Source: Gemmatimonadales bacterium (GTDB taxonomy: Bacteria; Gemmatimonadota; Gemmatimonadetes; Gemmatimonadales; GWC2-71-9). Taken from it: a stretch of 11,157 nt of DNA. Positions within the stretch are counted from its first letter, which is position 1; each line of letters begins with the position of its first letter. A program made the position numbers and the translations under genes. The DNA is taken from positions 1 through 11,157 of the forward strand of contig JAUVTI010000050.1 of assembly GCA_030601605.1 (NCBI GenBank), in the 5' to 3' direction. Below the pieces are notes generated by a model that had not been told where the DNA came from, did not search any database, and saw nothing but the letters and a program-made list of their open reading frames with translations. This document shows positions 1-7,026 of the stretch, piece after piece.

Positions 1-264
1 CAGCTGGTCCCGGAGCCGTGCCCTCTGGCGCGTGATGCCCAAGACGATCATCCCGAGAATCCAGACCACCGCGAGACCCACGAGCGTGAGCCGGGGCCAG
101 CGCACAAAGGCCCAGAGCATAGCGATCAGCACTGCCGCGAACGCCGCTGCCACGCCGAGCCCGATCAGCGCGGTTACGATCCGCTCGCGCCACGGCGGCT
201 TGGTCGGCTTGCCGTAGCTGCGGAGCCAGGGCCCAACCCTTCGCTTCAGTTGGCGGGCGGGCAC
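1..264 (-). CDS. Two-helix membrane protein, C-terminus cut by window edge
   Basis: An open frame on the minus strand runs without a stop from a GTG at 264-262 to base 1, giving 88 visible residues and continuing beyond the window. The first 27 or so residues are basic (several Arg/Lys, including VPARQLKRRVG). They are followed by two hydrophobic segments at about residues 29-55 and 58-77, separated by a short RWPR turn, and then a basic stretch (TRQRARLR). This is the pattern of a helical hairpin membrane protein with both ends in the cytoplasm. The start overlaps the 3' end of the upstream minus-strand gene by 19 bases, suggesting co-transcription. The GTG start has no strong Shine-Dalgarno, so it is uncertain, but later in-frame starts would fall inside the first helix. 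I do not recognise the family and no function can be assigned from this fragment. Confidence 0.6.
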   Translation of the reverse strand, partial: MPARQLKRRVGPWLRSYGKPTKPPWRERIVTALIGLGVAAAFAAVLIAMLWAFVRWPRLTLVGLAVVWILGMIVLGITRQRARLRDQL

Positions 265-524
265 TGAACGTTGGTGGGAGGCGTGTTGCCGCATGCGATG
301 CTCCCGTTCATGCCGCTCGCCATCACGGCGCACGCAGCCTTCTGAGCCGCCTGCCTGGCCTCAGCCTCGTCCGTCCCCGAGCCGCGGCGACAGGTGGTCT
401 GACCGCGATAGGTCACGCACAGCTCGCACTCGGCCTGCACCGTGCGCATGCTGCCCATGACGATCACCACGGCGAACACGACGATCGCCACGATCAATGC
501 CAACGTACGGATGCGCTTCTTCAT
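246..524 (-). CDS. Small exported six-cysteine protein, unknown function
   Basis: This gene encodes a 92-residue protein. It opens with a positively charged MKKRIR, a hydrophobic core at about residues 7-24, and a possible signal-peptidase site around VQA-E (residues 29-32). The remaining mature part of about 60 residues has six cysteines (33, 36, 45, 65, 78, 88), including a CxxC at 33-36. It also has a short charged, Ala-rich helix-like stretch (DEAEARQAAQKAA) and a TPP-containing tail. An even cysteine count after an export signal suggests disulfide bonds in the periplasm. If the signal is not cleaved, it would be a membrane-anchored periplasmic protein. The ATG at 524 is supported by GAGGA six bases upstream (531-535 on the + strand). 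The membrane protein downstream overlaps its stop. I recognise no family with certainty, so the role is unknown. Confidence 0.75.
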   Translation of the reverse strand: MKKRIRTLALIVAIVVFAVVIVMGSMRTVQAECELCVTYRGQTTCRRGSGTDEAEARQAAQKAACAVMASGMNGSIACGNTPPTNVQCPPAN

Positions 525-654
525 GCTGTGTCCTCGGGAGGATCTTGGTTATCGCCCAATGTAACTACCCATCCCGGCAGCGGGCGGCAAGCGGCGCCTG
601 CCGAATGCCCGGAAACCGGGACGCGGAGCGGGCCGTAGAGATGCTGGAGGCGTC

Positions 655-1371
655 ATGCCCTACGTGATCCCGGACATTCCGGACATCCCCGACATCGAGG
701 ACCTCCTTCGGGAGCCTCGGCCGCGGCGGCAAGTCACGCTGCGAGGCCTCCTCTGGGCGCTGGGGTGGTTCGCCGTAGCGGTCCTGGTATTGATCGTACT
801 GCCATTCTTGGTCCTGCTCAGGACGTCCACATACCTCTATCTGGACCGCGGCGTCCCCGGGTGGCTCGCGCTGGCGAGCGGCGGGGCGCTCGCACTGGTC
901 GTCCTCACGCTGTACGGAGCCTGGGCTTCCAAGCGCCTGACGGGAAGGGCCAGGGTTCGCTTCCTCGCCAAGTGGGTAGCCCTGCCATTGGTCCTCTTCT
1001 ACTGCGGCTACACGCTGCTCCATCTGGCCAGCGTGAACGCGAAGACGGAGCGAGTGCAGAGCTACTACACGTCGCTGCACCCGATCCTGCGCGTGGCCGT
1101 GGCCACGCTCATCCTGGCCGACGACGAGCTCGTCGTGACCGACCTCAGCCGTACTCCGGAGGACTACGCCGCGATGGGGCTCCCCGTCTACGAGGCCTCG
1201 CTGCACTACCCGCAGGAGGACGGCTACGTCCACGCCATGGACCTGCGCACCATGGGTCGGCCTGGGTGGCGTAACATGTTGACCCAGAACTACTTCCGCC
1301 TTCTCGGCTTGCGCACCTTGCGGCACGTCGGCACCGCAGACCACCTCCACGTGTCCCTCCCTCCACGGTGA
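655..1371 (+). CDS. Three-helix membrane protein with periplasmic M15-like peptidase domain
   Basis: The protein has 238 residues. Residues 1-30 are a cytoplasmic lead with an IPD repeat (5-13) and a basic patch (PRPRR). Hydrophobic segments follow at about 31-55, 69-91 and 104-125. The positive loop between helices 2 and 3 (SKRLTGRARVRFLAK) places the C-terminal domain of about 110 residues in the periplasm. That domain reads like the D-Ala-D-Ala peptidase/Hedgehog (M15) core: a VTDLSRTPEDY segment resembling the family's Arg-containing strand (R166), then SLH (H184), HAMDL (D196) and a terminal DHLH (H230, H232). These match the usual His/Asp/His zinc ligands. The spacing from H184 to D196 is longer than in typical SxHxxGxAxD proteins, so activity on peptidoglycan is inferred, not shown. 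The start is supported by GGAGG at 646-650. It is transcribed divergently from the six-cysteine protein gene. The gene is real with high confidence; the fold assignment is moderate. Confidence 0.8.
   Translation: MPYVIPDIPDIPDIEDLLREPRPRRQVTLRGLLWALGWFAVAVLVLIVLPFLVLLRTSTYLYLDRGVPGWLALASGGALALVVLTLYGAWASKRLTGRARVRFLAKWVALPLVLFYCGYTLLHLASVNAKTERVQSYYTSLHPILRVAVATLILADDELVVTDLSRTPEDYAAMGLPVYEASLHYPQEDGYVHAMDLRTMGRPGWRNMLTQNYFRLLGLRTLRHVGTADHLHVSLPPR
667..702 (+). repeat. Nine-base in-frame tandem repeat (IPD codons)
   Basis: Three nine-base units encoding Ile-Pro-Asp lie head to tail at 667-675, 676-684 and 685-693. A degenerate fourth unit (Ile-Glu-Asp) follows at 694-702. They sit in the N-terminal cytoplasmic lead of the membrane protein gene. 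Units differ at third positions, so the repeat is held at the protein level rather than being a fresh slippage product. Confidence 0.7.
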
Positions 1372-1487
1372 CACAGCGCACAGGGGCGGGGTGAGCCATG
1401 TCATAGGTTGTGGGCAGCAGGCAGTGCCATTGCAGTAATCGCGTGGCCCCAGAGTTCACGCCCTCAGCGGCCCAACCCCCCGCGAGA

Positions 1488-2024
1488 ATGCAGCCAGCAC
1501 AGGCGCCGGACCCCGGCACCGAGTTGCCGGGCACGTCCACTATCGTCGCGGCCGCTGGAACCCACTTCCTGCCGCAGCTGCCGTTCTCCCGGGCCGACTG
1601 GGAGGCGGCGTGCTTTGCTGCTTTCGGCGAGGGTCGCGACCCCGCGATCTGCCCGGACTGCGGCAGGACAGGCTTCTACGGCCCCCGCATCGAGGAGCCG
1701 GAGCGGCGCTACCGCCAGTGCCGTTTCGGTGGCTTCACCCAGGGGGTGGATCGCGCGCCTGAGCGCTACCGCCCGACCGTGCACCGCTGCACACATTGGC
1801 CCAGCTGCGCCCACGCGCCCTACGTCTGGTGGGTCGCGCCCAAGGTGGCCACGTAGCGCTGTCCCTTCTGCGGCGAGCGCGTGGTCGTCTCCAAGGCGCT
1901 GGTAAAGCGCCCGGCGGACGATCCACGGCACGCGTGGCAGCACGTGCCGCAGCGCAAGAGCCGATTCTACTACGCCGAGTTCTGGAGCAAGTGGGACTAC
2001 AGCAAGGGCAGGGTGGAGCTGTAG
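1488..2024 (+). pseudogene. Zinc-ribbon protein gene interrupted by an amber codon
   Basis: From ATG 1488 the frame encodes 122 residues, meets TAG at 1854-1856, and then stays open in the same frame for 55 more codons to TAG at 2022-2024. The protein continues sensibly across the stop. Upstream are CPDC (C55, C58), QCRFGGF (C78) and RCTHWPSC (C101, C107); immediately after the stop comes RCPFCG (C125, C128), then a basic, aromatic-rich tail (SRFYYAEFWSKWDYSKG). The parts look like two zinc ribbons, and the second ribbon has its cysteine pairs on opposite sides of the TAG. A single C-to-T change of CAG would produce it. The fourth ligand of the first ribbon appears replaced by Gly81 (GGT at 1728-1730, one base from TGT). 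An earlier GTG start at 1410 is possible, but its extra residues look unconserved. I do not recognise a named family. Sequencing error or readthrough are alternatives to pseudogenization. Confidence 0.6.
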
Positions 2025-2066
2025 CCGGGGGACGCCACAGCGACAGCACCGGTACTTCGGGCCAAC

Positions 2067-2095
2067 TTGCCGTCGATTTGGCCTTCCGCTAAGCT
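2067..2095 (+). promoter_or_regulatory. Weak candidate sigma-70-type promoter before pepA
   Basis: TTGCCG (2067-2072) and TAAGCT (2090-2095) are separated by 17 bases, matching the -35 and -10 consensus at four and three of six positions. They lie in the 139-base gap between the broken zinc-ribbon gene and pepA, about 70 bases before the pepA start. Position and spacing are right for the operon promoter, but the match is weak and could be chance. Confidence 0.25.
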
Positions 2096-2163
2096 TATGC
2101 CACCGCGACGCGGGGCCGGCCCCCACCACGCGATCGTCAAACACCCGACATGGTAGAAGCCGC

Positions 2164-3660
2164 GTGATCTCATCCGTCAAAGTCGTTCCGCTCGACCGGG
2201 TTGCGGCACCCCTGCTGGCCGTCGCCGTGGGCGAGCTGAGCAGTGGGAAGGTACCGAGCTCACTACTCGGACTGGATGCCAACACGGGCGGCGAGCTCGC
2301 CCGGCTGATTGACAGCGGCGACTTCACCGGCAAGCGCGATCAGGTGAGTGTCGTCTATCCCAAGAAGGGCGCGAAGCGGCTCGTCCTGGTCGGTCTGGGA
2401 CCGCCGGCCGAGATCACACGCGGCGCTGTGCGCCGCGGCGCCGCGGTGGCCGGACGCAAGGCGCTGGAGCTCGAGGCCGAGATCATTGCGTTCCACCTGG
2501 CGCACGAGACCCACTGCGGGGTTCCGCCGGCGGTGGCGGGACAGGTTGCGGTGGAGGGCGTGGCGCAGGGCGCATGGCAATTCGATTCCCTCAAGGCCAG
2601 GGAGAAGGAGAAGAAGAAGGGCATCCGCCTGCTCGAGATCATCGCCACGCGGGAGGAGCGTCCCGACGTGGAGCGGGGGCGCAAGATCGGCGCCGCCGTG
2701 GCGAGCGGGCACCAGCTGGCCCGCAACCTCCAGGCCCTCCCCGGCAACGTGTGCACTCCCTCGTATCTCGCCGACATCGCGCGGCGGCTGGGCAAGGCGT
2801 ACGGCTACAAGGTCACCGTGCTGGGCCGCGCCGAAATGGCCAAGGCGGGCATGGGCGGGCTGCTGGCGGTGGCGCAGGGATCGCTCCAGGAGCCGCGCTT
2901 CATCACGATCGAGTACCGCAACGCGGGGCGGACCCCACCGATCTGCTTCATCGGGAAGGGCATCACCTTCGACTCGGGCGGCATCTCCATCAAGCCGGCC
3001 GAGAAGATGGAGGAGATGAAGTACGACATGTCGGGTGCCGCCGCCGTGCTCGGCCTGTTCGAGACCCTGGCCCACATAAAGCCGAAGGCCAACGTGGTTG
3101 GGATCATCCCGGCCAGCGAGAACCTCCCCTCGGGCACCGCCATCAAGCCGGGCGACGTGGTGCGCTCCCTCCTGGGCAAGACGATCGAGGTCGTGAACAC
3201 GGACGCCGAGGGCCGCCTCGTTCTGAGTGACGCCCTCGCATACGCCCGCCGCTTCAAGCCGGCATGCGTAATCGACGCCGCAACCCTCACGGGCGCTGTC
3301 ATCATCGGTCTGGGACATCACGCCACGGGCCTGATGGGCAACGACGACCATCTGCTCTACGAGGTCAGACACGCCGGCGATCTGGGCGGGGAGCGCTGCT
3401 GGCCCCTGCCGCTGTGGGACGAGTACCGTGAGCAGATCAAGTCCGACATCGCAGACGTCAAGAACGTCGGCGGTCGTGCCGCAGGCACGATCACGGCCGG
3501 CTGGTTCCTGCGCGAGTTCGTGGACGGCTTCCCCTGGGCGCACCTCGACATAGCCGGCACGGCGTGGACCGACTCCGCCCGCCCGGACATGGCGAAGGGC
3601 CCCACCGGTGTCGGGGTGCGGCTGTTCACCGAGTTCGTCCTGGGGCGTGCCCGGGGGTGA
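2164..3660 (+). CDS. pepA: Leucyl aminopeptidase (M17 family)
   Basis: This is a cytosolic metalloaminopeptidase that removes N-terminal residues, often Leu, from peptides and acts in peptide turnover. M17 enzymes are usually hexamers with two metal ions per subunit. The 498 residues match the family's usual length (about 500). The N-terminal domain (about 1-165) is variable and the C-terminal catalytic domain carries every key residue. GKGITFDSGG gives metal ligands K265 and D270, IKP gives catalytic K277, and KYDMSG gives D288. The M17 signature NTDAEGRL gives D347, E349 and R351. The tail WAHLDIAGTAW and the GPTGVGVR segment are also typical. The start is a GTG with only a weak purine stretch (AGAAG) upstream. 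The stop overlaps the next gene's GTG by four bases. Some PepA proteins also bind DNA, but nothing here indicates that role. Confidence 0.96.
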   Translation: MISSVKVVPLDRVAAPLLAVAVGELSSGKVPSSLLGLDANTGGELARLIDSGDFTGKRDQVSVVYPKKGAKRLVLVGLGPPAEITRGAVRRGAAVAGRKALELEAEIIAFHLAHETHCGVPPAVAGQVAVEGVAQGAWQFDSLKAREKEKKKGIRLLEIIATREERPDVERGRKIGAAVASGHQLARNLQALPGNVCTPSYLADIARRLGKAYGYKVTVLGRAEMAKAGMGGLLAVAQGSLQEPRFITIEYRNAGRTPPICFIGKGITFDSGGISIKPAEKMEEMKYDMSGAAAVLGLFETLAHIKPKANVVGIIPASENLPSGTAIKPGDVVRSLLGKTIEVVNTDAEGRLVLSDALAYARRFKPACVIDAATLTGAVIIGLGHHATGLMGNDDHLLYEVRHAGDLGGERCWPLPLWDEYREQIKSDIADVKNVGGRAAGTITAGWFLREFVDGFPWAHLDIAGTAWTDSARPDMAKGPTGVGVRLFTEFVLGRARG

Positions 3661-5447
3661 ATCGCCTCGGGCGGGTCGCCGTGGTCGCGGTAGTCCCTCT
3701 CGCCACCCTCAGTCTCTTCTCCGGCGGGCTCGCCGCACAGGACACAACCGTGGTTCGGCCTGACTCAGCCCTCCGGGCCGAGGAAGACAGCGCGACCGCC
3801 AGCCCCATGCTGCCGATCCAGCCCGCGGCCGTGCCGCAGGGTCCGCTCCCGCCCGGCTCCCGTTACTCGTTCAACCGCGACTCCATCCTCTGGCTGAAGG
3901 TACAGACGCTCGGGGAGCTCCTCACCGACGTGCCGGGCGTGTTCGTGACACGCCCGCTGTGGGTGGGACAGCCCGAGAACATCCAGTACGGGGGGCGGGG
4001 CGGAAGCGCGCTGGAGGTCTACTGGGACGGGATGCTCTACGAACCCATCGGTGGGGACAGTCTGTTCGTGGACCCCGGGCGCATACCACTCACCTACGTG
4101 CGGCGGGTCGACGTGGAGATCCTCCCCGACCGCATCAAGGTCTACATCGTATCCGAGCGCCACGAGCGCGAGGAGGCGAGATCCCTCATCCGGGTGGTCT
4201 CGGGCCGCTTCTCCACAGCGGAGTTCACTGCGCTGTTCCAGAAGCGGTGGCGCTCCGGGGTCGGGCTGGACCTGTCGGCGCACTTTCTGGGCACGGACGG
4301 GGTGGACGCCCCCAAATCCAACAGCAATCAGTTCGACCTCTGGGGCAAGTTCTCGTGGAACCCCAGTGACAACGTGGGCGGGAGCTACCAGATCATCCGG
4401 CAGGATCACGACCGCGATGCGGTGAGCGACGCCGAAGGAGCTTCGATCCTGGCGTACCAGGGAGTGCGCACCGACAACATCTTCACGCTGTTCGCCGGCA
4501 CCCGTGGCGACGGACTGGGGCTGCGCGTGGAGGGCGGTCTCGCATCCAGCTCGTGGAGCTCCGATTCGGCGAGTCCCGTGCCGGACCAGAGCCTGAGCCA
4601 GGCGTGGCTCCAATTGCGCTACGCCGACGCCAACCTGACCGCATCTGTGCGGGGCACGGCAGCGGACGCTCGCACTCCGTGGTCCGTGGAGGGCGTGTTC
4701 GACTGGGTACCGTTGCCCGGCGTGGTACTCTCGACCGACGCGCGCTACCGCCGGCACGAAGGCAGCCGTGCGTCCAAGCGTCTCCACGCCGCCGTGGGAC
4801 TGTTCCGCGGTCCCGTGTGGCTCGTCGGCGAGGCCACGCTGCAGGACGCGCTCCAGGCGCCGGCTCTGCTGGCCGACACCGCCATCAGCACGTTCGACTA
4901 CGGTGGACGCATCGGGGTGGACACCAAGCCAGTGACCGGCTGGGTCGGGGTGGTGCAGCGGGACGCCTACCATCCGCTGGCCTATCCCAACTTCCCGTCG
5001 ATTCCCGAGCTGCGACCGTCCCCCGAAGCCACCTATCTCGTGGCCGACGTCCACCTGAGACCGTTCAAGGCGATCACGCTCTCGGGCTGGTACTCCGATC
5101 CGGTCTCGGGTCTACCAGCCGACTTCCAGCCGCCCAAGCACGCCCGTGCGGAGGTGACTTTCCGTTCCACGTTCTGGCGCACCTTCCGCAGCGGAGCTTT
5201 CCAGCTCAAGGTGCAGCTGGCCGGTGAGTGGTGGAGCACCGGCACTGCCGGACTCAATGAGGCCGGGGAGCCGAACATCCTGCCGGGCGTCTCGTTCTAC
5301 GATGCCTACCTGGCGGTCCAGCTGGTGAACTTCACGCTGTTCTGGAACCTGCGCAACGCGCTGCTCAACGAGGGTGGGTTCGTGCCGCGCTTCGACTATG
5401 CCAAGAACGCGCAGCTGTTCGGAGTGTCGTGGACGTTCAGCAGCTGA
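3657..5447 (+). CDS. Outer-membrane protein with TonB-receptor plug and beta-barrel
   Basis: The start is taken at GTG 3657, overlapping the pepA stop as GTGA. It is followed directly by a signal peptide: NRLGR, a hydrophobic core at about 6-22, and cleavage near LAA-Q (27/28). An earlier in-frame ATG at 3564 would bury the signal inside extra sequence. The mature protein begins QDTTVV, resembling a TonB box. A plug-like domain covers about 75-165 (TLGELLTDVPGVFV, the glycine-rich YGGRGG, and VYWDGM followed by VRRVDVEILP). From about 178 to 596 there are alternating aromatic/polar strands of a beta-barrel, ending in LFGVSWTFSS, typical of an outer-membrane C-terminus. At 596 residues with a plug of about 90, it is shorter than most TonB-dependent receptors and lacks an N-terminal carboxypeptidase-like domain. 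The substrate is unknown. Coupling to pepA might hint at peptide uptake, but this is speculation. Confidence 0.85.
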   Translation: MNRLGRVAVVAVVPLATLSLFSGGLAAQDTTVVRPDSALRAEEDSATASPMLPIQPAAVPQGPLPPGSRYSFNRDSILWLKVQTLGELLTDVPGVFVTRPLWVGQPENIQYGGRGGSALEVYWDGMLYEPIGGDSLFVDPGRIPLTYVRRVDVEILPDRIKVYIVSERHEREEARSLIRVVSGRFSTAEFTALFQKRWRSGVGLDLSAHFLGTDGVDAPKSNSNQFDLWGKFSWNPSDNVGGSYQIIRQDHDRDAVSDAEGASILAYQGVRTDNIFTLFAGTRGDGLGLRVEGGLASSSWSSDSASPVPDQSLSQAWLQLRYADANLTASVRGTAADARTPWSVEGVFDWVPLPGVVLSTDARYRRHEGSRASKRLHAAVGLFRGPVWLVGEATLQDALQAPALLADTAISTFDYGGRIGVDTKPVTGWVGVVQRDAYHPLAYPNFPSIPELRPSPEATYLVADVHLRPFKAITLSGWYSDPVSGLPADFQPPKHARAEVTFRSTFWRTFRSGAFQLKVQLAGEWWSTGTAGLNEAGEPNILPGVSFYDAYLAVQLVNFTLFWNLRNALLNEGGFVPRFDYAKNAQLFGVSWTFSS

Positions 5448-5458
5448 GCGGATACACT
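5430..5458 (+). promoter_or_regulatory. Weak candidate promoter for yicC-gmk-rpoZ genes
   Basis: TGGACG (5430-5435) and TACACT (5453-5458) are 17 bases apart and match the sigma-70 consensus at four of six positions each. They span the last codons of the barrel gene and the 39-base gap before the yicC start chosen here. If used, transcription would begin near 5465, downstream of the TTG at 5463, which favours the GTG at 5487 as the yicC start. The match is suggestive only. Confidence 0.25.
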
Positions 5459-5486
5459 ACTGTTGACACGCGATGAAGCGGACGGT

Positions 5487-6371
5487 GTGAAGCCTGTGCT
5501 GAAATCAATGACGGGTTACGGAGTGGCCGAGGGCGCCCTGGGCGGAGGACGGCTCGCGCTCGAAGTGCGTACCGTCAACCACCGGCACCTGAACATGCAG
5601 TTCAAGCTGCCCCACGGGATGCAGCGCCTGGAGAGCGACCTGCGGACCAGGTTGCGGGAACGGTTGGAGCGCGGTCACGCAACCGTCTCTGCCCGCTGGA
5701 CGCAGGAGCCCGAGCGCCCAACGGACGTGTCGCTCAATCTGGAGCGGGCGCGGGGGGTCACCGAGGCGCTGCGGGAGCTGAAGGCCGCGCTCGAGCTCGA
5801 GGGCGAGGTAGACCTCGGTTTCGTGGCCCGGCAACCCGAAGTGCTCTCGGCGGGCGCGGCCGAGGAAGCTGCGCTCGATGCGTCGGAGCTCCTGGCGCTG
5901 CTCGATGGCGCCCTGGACGGCGTCGTGGCGATGCGGGAGCGGGAGGGGGAGGCTCTGGCCCGGGAACTGTCCGAGCGCCTCGGCAATCTGGAGCAGGGCC
6001 TGGCGCGGATCGAGGAGCGCGCCCCGCAGCGGGCCGAGCGTGAGCGTGACAGATTGCGGGCGGCGGTGACGGAGCTGCTGGATGGGCGCCAGCCGGACGA
6101 GGATCGCTTGAGCCAGGAGATCGCACTGCTGGCCGACAAGCGGGACGTCACCGAGGAGATCGTGCGTCTGAAGACGCATCTGGAGGCCTGCCGCCACACC
6201 ATGGAGGGTGACGCCGCCGCCGGTCGGCAGTTGGCGTTTCTGGGGCAGGAACTGCTCAGGGAGATCAACACGATCGGCTCCAAGGCCAACGATGCCGAGA
6301 TCACGCAGGTGGTGATCGGCATGAAGGGGGAGTTGGAGAAGGTGCGGGAGCAGGTAGAGAACGTCGAGTGA
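5487..6371 (+). CDS. yicC: YicC/YloC family endoribonuclease
   Basis: YicC-family proteins are reported to be endoribonucleases involved in RNA turnover, and the gene very often precedes gmk, as here. The N-terminal domain begins with the family hallmark KSMTGYG (residues 6-12), followed by EVRTVNHRHLN (26-36). The C-terminal domain contains LSQEIALLADKRDVTEEI and the strongly conserved ending FLGQELLREINTIGSKAND, MKGELEKVREQVENVE (about 251-294). The middle is charged and Glu/Arg-rich, probably a helical coiled region. From GTG 5487 the length is 294 residues, close to 287 in E. coli. A TTG at 5463 would add eight unconserved residues, and an ATG at 5508 would cut into the SMTGYG motif. No strong ribosome site separates these choices. 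The stop overlaps the gmk GTG by four bases. Confidence 0.93.
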   Translation: MKPVLKSMTGYGVAEGALGGGRLALEVRTVNHRHLNMQFKLPHGMQRLESDLRTRLRERLERGHATVSARWTQEPERPTDVSLNLERARGVTEALRELKAALELEGEVDLGFVARQPEVLSAGAAEEAALDASELLALLDGALDGVVAMREREGEALARELSERLGNLEQGLARIEERAPQRAERERDRLRAAVTELLDGRQPDEDRLSQEIALLADKRDVTEEIVRLKTHLEACRHTMEGDAAAGRQLAFLGQELLREINTIGSKANDAEITQVVIGMKGELEKVREQVENVE

Positions 6372-7009
6372 GCCCGTTTCTCCTGATTCTCTCCTCGCCC
6401 TCAGGGGGTGGGAAGACGACGATCGCGCACAGGCTGATCAATGCCAGGGATGACCTGGAGTACAGCATCTCGGCCACCACGCGGCCCAGGCGGCGCGGGG
6501 AGCGCGAGGGCGTGGACTATTTCTTTCTCTCCGGCGGCGAGTTCGAGCGCCGCCGCGCAGAGGGTGCTTTCCTGGAGTCGGCCGAGTACAGCGGGGCCCT
6601 CTACGGCACGCTGGAGAGCGAGGTGGACCGGATTCTGGCTCAGGGCCGCAGCGCAGTGCTGGACATAGAGGTACAGGGTGCCGGGCAGGTCCGCGAGCGC
6701 CGCAGCGATGTCGTGAGTATCTTTGTCCTGCCGCCGTCGGCGGCTGCCCTGGTGAGTCGGCTGGAGGCGCGCGCCCTGGACGACCGGGAGAGCCTGTCCC
6801 GGCGTCTGGCCCAGGCGGACAGCGAGCTCCAGCAAGCCACTGCGTATGATCACGTCGTGGTGAACGACGACCTGGACCTGGCCGTCGCCGCCGTGGCAGC
6901 GATTGTCGATGGAGAGGTGAAGCGGGAACCGCACGGGCCGGAACTGGAGCGGACCATCTCCCGGCTTCGGGCGGAACTGAAGGAGATCACGAAGCAACTG
7001 TCATCATAA
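6368..7009 (+). CDS. gmk: Guanylate kinase
   Basis: This enzyme phosphorylates GMP (and dGMP) to GDP with ATP in the cytosol, feeding GTP and (p)ppGpp pools. The 213 residues fit the family (about 207). The P-loop is SSPSGGGKTT (9-18). The GMP-binding segment SATTRPRRRGE spans 35-45, followed by GVDYFFLS (48-55), the EYSGALYGT segment (73-81) and the LDIEVQGA motif (98-105). In the LID region the usual RGRGT is changed: LEARALDDRESLSRRL keeps R135 and R145/R146 but replaces the first Arg by Glu133 and both glycines by Ala. A C-terminal helix (SRLRAELKEITKQL) extends slightly past the usual end. The GTG start is coupled to the yicC stop (GTGA), and rpoZ follows after 17 bases. Confidence 0.95.
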   Translation: MSPFLLILSSPSGGGKTTIAHRLINARDDLEYSISATTRPRRRGEREGVDYFFLSGGEFERRRAEGAFLESAEYSGALYGTLESEVDRILAQGRSAVLDIEVQGAGQVRERRSDVVSIFVLPPSAAALVSRLEARALDDRESLSRRLAQADSELQQATAYDHVVVNDDLDLAVAAVAAIVDGEVKREPHGPELERTISRLRAELKEITKQLSS

Positions 7010-7026
7010 GCCGTAACGGAGAGTGC

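Noticed and set aside
32..217. 61-codon + strand open frame at the left edge
   Set aside because: It overlaps the minus-strand membrane protein, whose two hydrophobic segments are far more protein-like.
608..620. CCCGG-AAA-CCGGG hairpin in the divergent spacer
   Set aside because: The stem is only five pairs with no T-run on either side, so it is not a convincing terminator, and its position between divergent starts makes one unnecessary.
565..1404. 279-codon minus-strand open frame opposite the M15-like protein
   Set aside because: The + strand frame has clear membrane helices, a good ribosome site and metal-site residues; the antisense frame has none of these.
2112..2123. Perfect 12-base palindrome GGGGCCGGCCCC upstream of pepA
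   Set aside because: It could be an operator or chance in GC-rich sequence. There is no T-run and no second copy was noticed in the window, so no function is claimed.
2025..2156. Possible TAG reassignment, with the frame continuing past 2024 to another TAG at 2154
   Set aside because: The product after 2024 loses protein-like character, which fits 2022-2024 being the true end and the TAG at 1854 being a mutation.
1464..2333. 289-codon minus-strand open frame over the zinc-ribbon region
   Set aside because: It crosses from the zinc-ribbon gene into the start of pepA and shows no motif, whereas the + strand frame has ordered cysteine pairs.
2263..3543. 426-codon minus-strand open frame opposite pepA
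   Set aside because: It mirrors a complete M17 gene with all catalytic residues and shows no recognisable domain of its own.
3765..5054. 429-codon minus-strand open frame opposite the barrel gene
   Set aside because: The + strand frame has a signal peptide, plug and barrel pattern; the antisense product is Arg/His-rich with no motif.
5463..5468. Exact TTGACA, matching a -35 box
   Set aside because: No acceptable -10 sequence lies 16-18 bases downstream; the window there covers the GTG start of yicC.
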